DNA from: Chlorocebus sabaeus
Lineage: Eukaryota > Chordata > Mammalia > Primates > Cercopithecidae
DNA: 64,000 nt
NCBI RefSeq assembly: GCF_047675955.1
Contig: NW_027328081.1
Coordinates: forward strand, 558,001-622,000
Direction: 5' to 3'
Made by a program: the position numbers and the translations under genes. The notes under the pieces were generated by a model, which saw only the letters and a program-made list of their open reading frames with translations, made no database searches and was not told the origin of the DNA. Of the stretch, positions 60,848-64,000 are shown in pieces (positions within the stretch are counted from its first letter, which is position 1; every line of letters starts with the position of its first letter).

Positions 60848-63185
60848 ATGAATGAACAAAACACAGAGCAGTTTCTCAGAAAGCTTCTTTCCAGTTTTGA
60901 ACGGAAGATATTTCCTTTTTCACCATAGCCCTCTATGGGCTTCCAAATATCCCTTTGCCAATTCCACAAGAACAGCCTTAGCGAAAGGCTTCTTGAAGGG
61001 AAAGATGTAACTCTGTGAGATGAATTAACAGAACACATAGCAGTTTCTCAGAAAGCTTCTTTCCAGTTTTGAACGGAAGATATTTCCTTTTTCACCATAG
61101 CCCTCTATGGGCTTCCAAATATCCCTTTGCCAATTCCACAAGAACAGCCTTAGCGAAAGGCTTCTTGAAGGGAAAGATGTAACTCTGTGAGATGAATTAA
61201 CAGAACACAGAGCAGTTTCGCAGAAAGCTTCTTTCCAGTTTTGAACGGAAGATATTTCCTTTTTCACCATAGCCCTCTATGGGCTTACAAATATCCCTTT
61301 GCCAATTCCACAAGAACAGCCTTAGCGAAAGGCTTCTTGAAGGGAAAGATGTAACTCTGTGAGATGAATTAACAGAACACAGAGCAGTTTCTCAGAAAGC
61401 TTCTTTCCAGTTTTGAACGGAAGATGTTTCCTTTTTCACCATAGCCCTCTATGGGCTTCCAAATATCCCTTTGCCAATTCCACAAGAACAGCCTTAGCGA
61501 AAGACTTCTTGAAGGGAAAGATGTAACTCTGTGAGATGAATTAACAGAACACAGAGCAGTTTCTCAGAAAGCTTCTTTCCAGTTTTGAACGGAAGATATT
61601 TCCTTTTTCACCATAGCCCTCTATGGGCTTCCAAATATCCCTTTGCCAATTCCACAAGAACAGCCTTAGCGAAAGGCTTCTTGAAGGGAAAGATATAACT
61701 CTGTGAGATGAATTAACAGAACACAGAGCAGTTTCTCAGAAAGCTTCTTTCCAGTTTTGAACGGAAGATATTTCCTTTTTCACCATAGCCCTCTATGGGC
61801 TTCCAAATATCCCTTTGCTAATTCCACAAGAACAGCCTTAGCGAAACGCTTCTTGAAGGGAAAGATGTAACTCTATGAGATGAATTAAGAGAACACAGAG
61901 CAGTTTCTCAGAAAGCTTCTTTCCAGTTTTGAACGGAAGATATTTCCTTTTTCACCATAGCCCTCTATGGGCTTCCAAATATCCCTTTGCCAATTCCACA
62001 AGAACAGCCTTAGCGAAAGGTTCTTGAAGGGAAAGGTGTAACTCTGTGAGATGAATTAACAGAACACAGAGCAGTTTCTCAGAAAGCTTCTTTGCAGTTT
62101 TGAACGGAAGATATTTCCTTTCTCACCATAGCCCTCTATGGGCTTCCAAATATCCCTTTGCCAATTCCACAAGAACAGCCTTAGCGAAAGGCTTCTTGAA
62201 GGGAAAGATGTAACTCTGTGAGATGAATGAACAAAACACAGAGCAGTTTCTCAGAAAGCTTCTTTCCAGTTTTGAACGGAAGATATTTCCTTTTTCACCA
62301 TAGCCCTCTATGGGCTTCCAAATATCCCTTTGCCAATTCCACAAGAACAGCCTTAGCGAAAGGCTTCTTGAAGGGAAAGATGTAACTCTGTGAGATGAAT
62401 TAACAGAACACATAGCAGTTTCTCAGAAAGCTTCTTTCCAGTTTTGAACGGAAGATATTTCCTTTTTCACCATAGCCCTCTATGGGCTTCCAAATATCCC
62501 TTTGCCAATTCCACAAGAACAGCCTTAGCGAAAGGCTTCTTGAAGGGAAAGATGTAACTCTGTGAGATGAATTAACAGAACACAGAGCAGTTTCTCAGAA
62601 AGCTTCTTTCCAGTTTTGAACGGAAGATATTTCCTTTTTCACCATAGCCCTCTATGGGCTTACAAATATCCCTTTGCCAATTCCACAAGAACAGCCTTAG
62701 AGAAAGGCTTCTTGAAGGGAAAGATGTAACTCTGTGAGATGAATTAACAGAACACAGAGCAGTTTCTCAGAAAGCTTCTTTCCAGTTTTGAACGGAAGAT
62801 ATTTCCTTTTTCACCATAGCCCTCTATGGGCTTCCAAATATCCCTTTGCCAATTCCACAAGAACAGCCTTAGCGAAAGGCTTCTTGAAGGGAAAGATGTA
62901 ATTCTGTGAGATGAATTAACAGAACACAGAGCAGTTTCTCAGAAAGCTTCTTTCCAGTTTTGAACGGAAGATATTTCCTTTTTCACAATAGCCCTCTATG
63001 GGCTTCCAAATATCCCTTTGCCAATTCCACAAGAACAGTCTTAGCGAAAAGCTTCTTGAAGGGAAAGATGTAACACTGTGAGATGAATTAACAGAACACA
63101 GAGCAGTTTCTCAGAAAGCTTCTTTCCAGTTTTGAACGGAAGATATTTCCTTTTTCACCATAGCCCTCTATGGGCTTCCAAATAT
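60848..63185. repeat. Second copy of the 5,845-bp-offset duplication
   Basis: All markers of 55,003-57,340 recur: CACATAGCAG (61020 unit), TTTCGCAG, GATATAAC, TTTGCTAATT, GGTTCTTGAAGGG (62020), GTAATTCTG and GAAAAGC with GTAACACTG (63046). Differences: CTCATAAAGC and TCAGCATAG of 55519 are ordinary here, and GAAGATGTTTCC appears at about 61,421. The 1,375-bp internal step is preserved (61020 to 62395). Confidence 0.85.
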
Positions 63186-64000
63186 CCCTTTTCCAATTCC
63201 ACAAGAACAGCCTTAGCGAAAGGCTTCTTGAAGGGAAAGATGTAACTCTGTGAGATGAATTAACAGAACACAGAGCAGTTTCTCAGAAAGCTTCTTTCCA
63301 GTTTTGAACGGAAGATATTTCCTTTTTCACCATAGCCCTCTATGGGCTTCCAAATATCCCTTTGCTAATTCCACAAGAACAGCCTTAGCGAAACGCTTCT
63401 TGAAGGGAAAGATGTAACTCTATGAGATGAATTAAGAGAACACAGAGCAGTTTCTCAGAAAGCTTCTTTCCAGTTTTGAACGGAAGATATTTCCTTTTTC
63501 AACATAGCCCTCTATGGGCTTCCAAATATCCCTTTGCCAATTCCACAAGAACAGCCTTAGCGAAAGGCTTCTTGAAGGGAAAGGTGTAACTCTGTGAGAT
63601 GAATTAACAGAACACAGAGCAGTTTCTCAGAAAGCCTCTTTCAAGTTTTGAACGGAAGATATTTCCTTTTTCACCGTAGCCCTCTATGGGCTTCCAAATA
63701 TCCCTTTGCCAATTCCACAAGAACAGCCTTAGCGAAAGGCTTCTTGAAGGGAAAGATGTAACTCGGTGAGATGAATTAACAGAACACAGAGCAGTTTCTC
63801 AGAAAGCTTCTTTCAAGTTTTGAACGGAAGATATTTCCTTTTTCACCATAGCCCTCTATGGGCTTCCAAATATCCCTTTGCCAATTCCACAAGAAGAGCC
63901 TTAGCGAAAGACTTCTTGAAGGGAAAGATGTAACTCTGTGAGATGAATTAACAGAACACAGAGCAGTTTCTCCGAAAGCTTCTTTGCAGTTTTGAACGGA
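63186..64000. repeat. Right-end monomers; array continues past the window
   Basis: The unit with TTTGCTAATT, GAAACGC and CTCTATGAG (63363) repeats 61,817 after 1,546 bp, a nine-unit register shift from the preceding block. Then come TCAACATAG (63499), AAAGGTGTAAC, an m12-like unit (AAAGCCTC, CACCGTAG, with TTTCAAG), CTCGGTGAG, AAGAAGAGCC with GACTTC, and a truncated unit with CTCCGAAAGC and TTTGCAG that is cut by the window edge. Confidence 0.75.

Larger units (their letters stand above)
1..64000. repeat. Alpha-satellite array, 172-bp monomer, about 372 copies in one orientation
   Basis: A 172-bp unit repeats without interruption; for example ATGAATTAAC starts at 171, 343, 515 and 687. Some units are 171 bp through a 1-bp deletion. 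Landmarks in the monomer are GAACACAGAGCAGTTTCTC (12-30), AAGCTT (HindIII, 35-39 region), GAAGATATTTCC (57-68), CACCATAG (74-81) and TAACTCTGTGAG (161-172). The reverse complement agrees with the African green monkey 172-bp HindIII alpha satellite as I recall it, and shares the TTTCTCAGAA, GATATTTCCTTTTTCACC and AACTCTGTGAG blocks with human alpha satellite. No inverted monomer, transposable element or unique sequence was seen. The array is cut at both window edges. Role known for the family: centromeric or pericentromeric chromatin. Identity as alpha satellite is very secure; genus is likely Chlorocebus, with other guenons possible. Confidence 0.97.

Noticed and set aside
176..62413. Minus-strand open frames of 61-96 codons repeated throughout the window
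   Set aside because: They are the satellite read in frame. 172 is 1 modulo 3, so each unit shifts frame and a stop at the GTTAA motif ends most frames at 61 codons. The 96-codon cases (56,278; 60,748; 62,123) arise where ATGAATGAAC removes that stop. No start context, codon bias or conserved reading frame supports coding.
1..64000. CRISPR-like array (regular repeats of constant length)
   Set aside because: There are no unique spacers; the whole 172-bp period is repeat, far longer than CRISPR units, and matches primate alpha satellite.
1..64000. Human alpha satellite or papionin dimer array
   Set aside because: The unit is 172 bp with guenon-type sequence, no B-type monomers, and no alternating two-type ~340-bp periodicity.

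Overview
The whole 64 kb window is one uninterrupted, head-to-tail array of an AT-rich ~172-bp satellite monomer, about 372 copies, all in one orientation. The monomer is primate alpha satellite. It aligns end to end with the 172-bp HindIII alpha-satellite consensus of the African green monkey as I remember it, and it is a more distant match to the 171-bp human monomer. The most likely source is centromeric or pericentromeric DNA of Chlorocebus or a close relative among the guenons; papionin monkeys mostly carry ~340-bp dimers. The species call rests on memory of the consensus, not on a search. Both window edges cut through monomers, so the array extends beyond 64 kb on each side.

There are no protein genes, RNA genes, interspersed elements, CRISPR arrays or unique sequence that I can support. 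The short minus-strand open frames (61-96 codons) are a by-product of the repeat.

The real content is higher-order structure. I numbered monomers from ATGAATTAAC (position 1) and followed diagnostic substitutions and 1-bp deletions. Two families of ordered monomer types alternate. The m series (m1-m15) dominates 0-9.6, 11.9-22.9, 26.1-38.7 kb and part of the right end. The n series (n1-n9) occupies 9.8-11.3, 23.0-24.6 and 38.7-41.1 kb. Less regular monomers fill 24.6-26.1, 41.1-51 and most of 51-64 kb. The m series has no fixed repeat length; it occurs in 6-, 7-, 8-, 12- and 15-monomer registers.

Several tandem or nearby duplications stand out: a 15-mer pair with a 2,579-bp period (12,032-17,189), a 12-mer pair with a 2,062-bp period (28,362-32,485), a pair offset by 2,061 bp near the left end, a 9-mer step of 1,548 bp in the n series, and three larger offsets (about 5.0, 6.4 and 5.8 kb) between 43 and 63 kb. 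Hybrid monomers sit at many register changes, as expected from unequal exchange. No CENP-B box was seen. The equivalent site is the A-type (pJ-alpha-like) box, and each consensus monomer has several short dyad symmetries.

All type assignments come from reading markers by eye. I did not compute pairwise identities.
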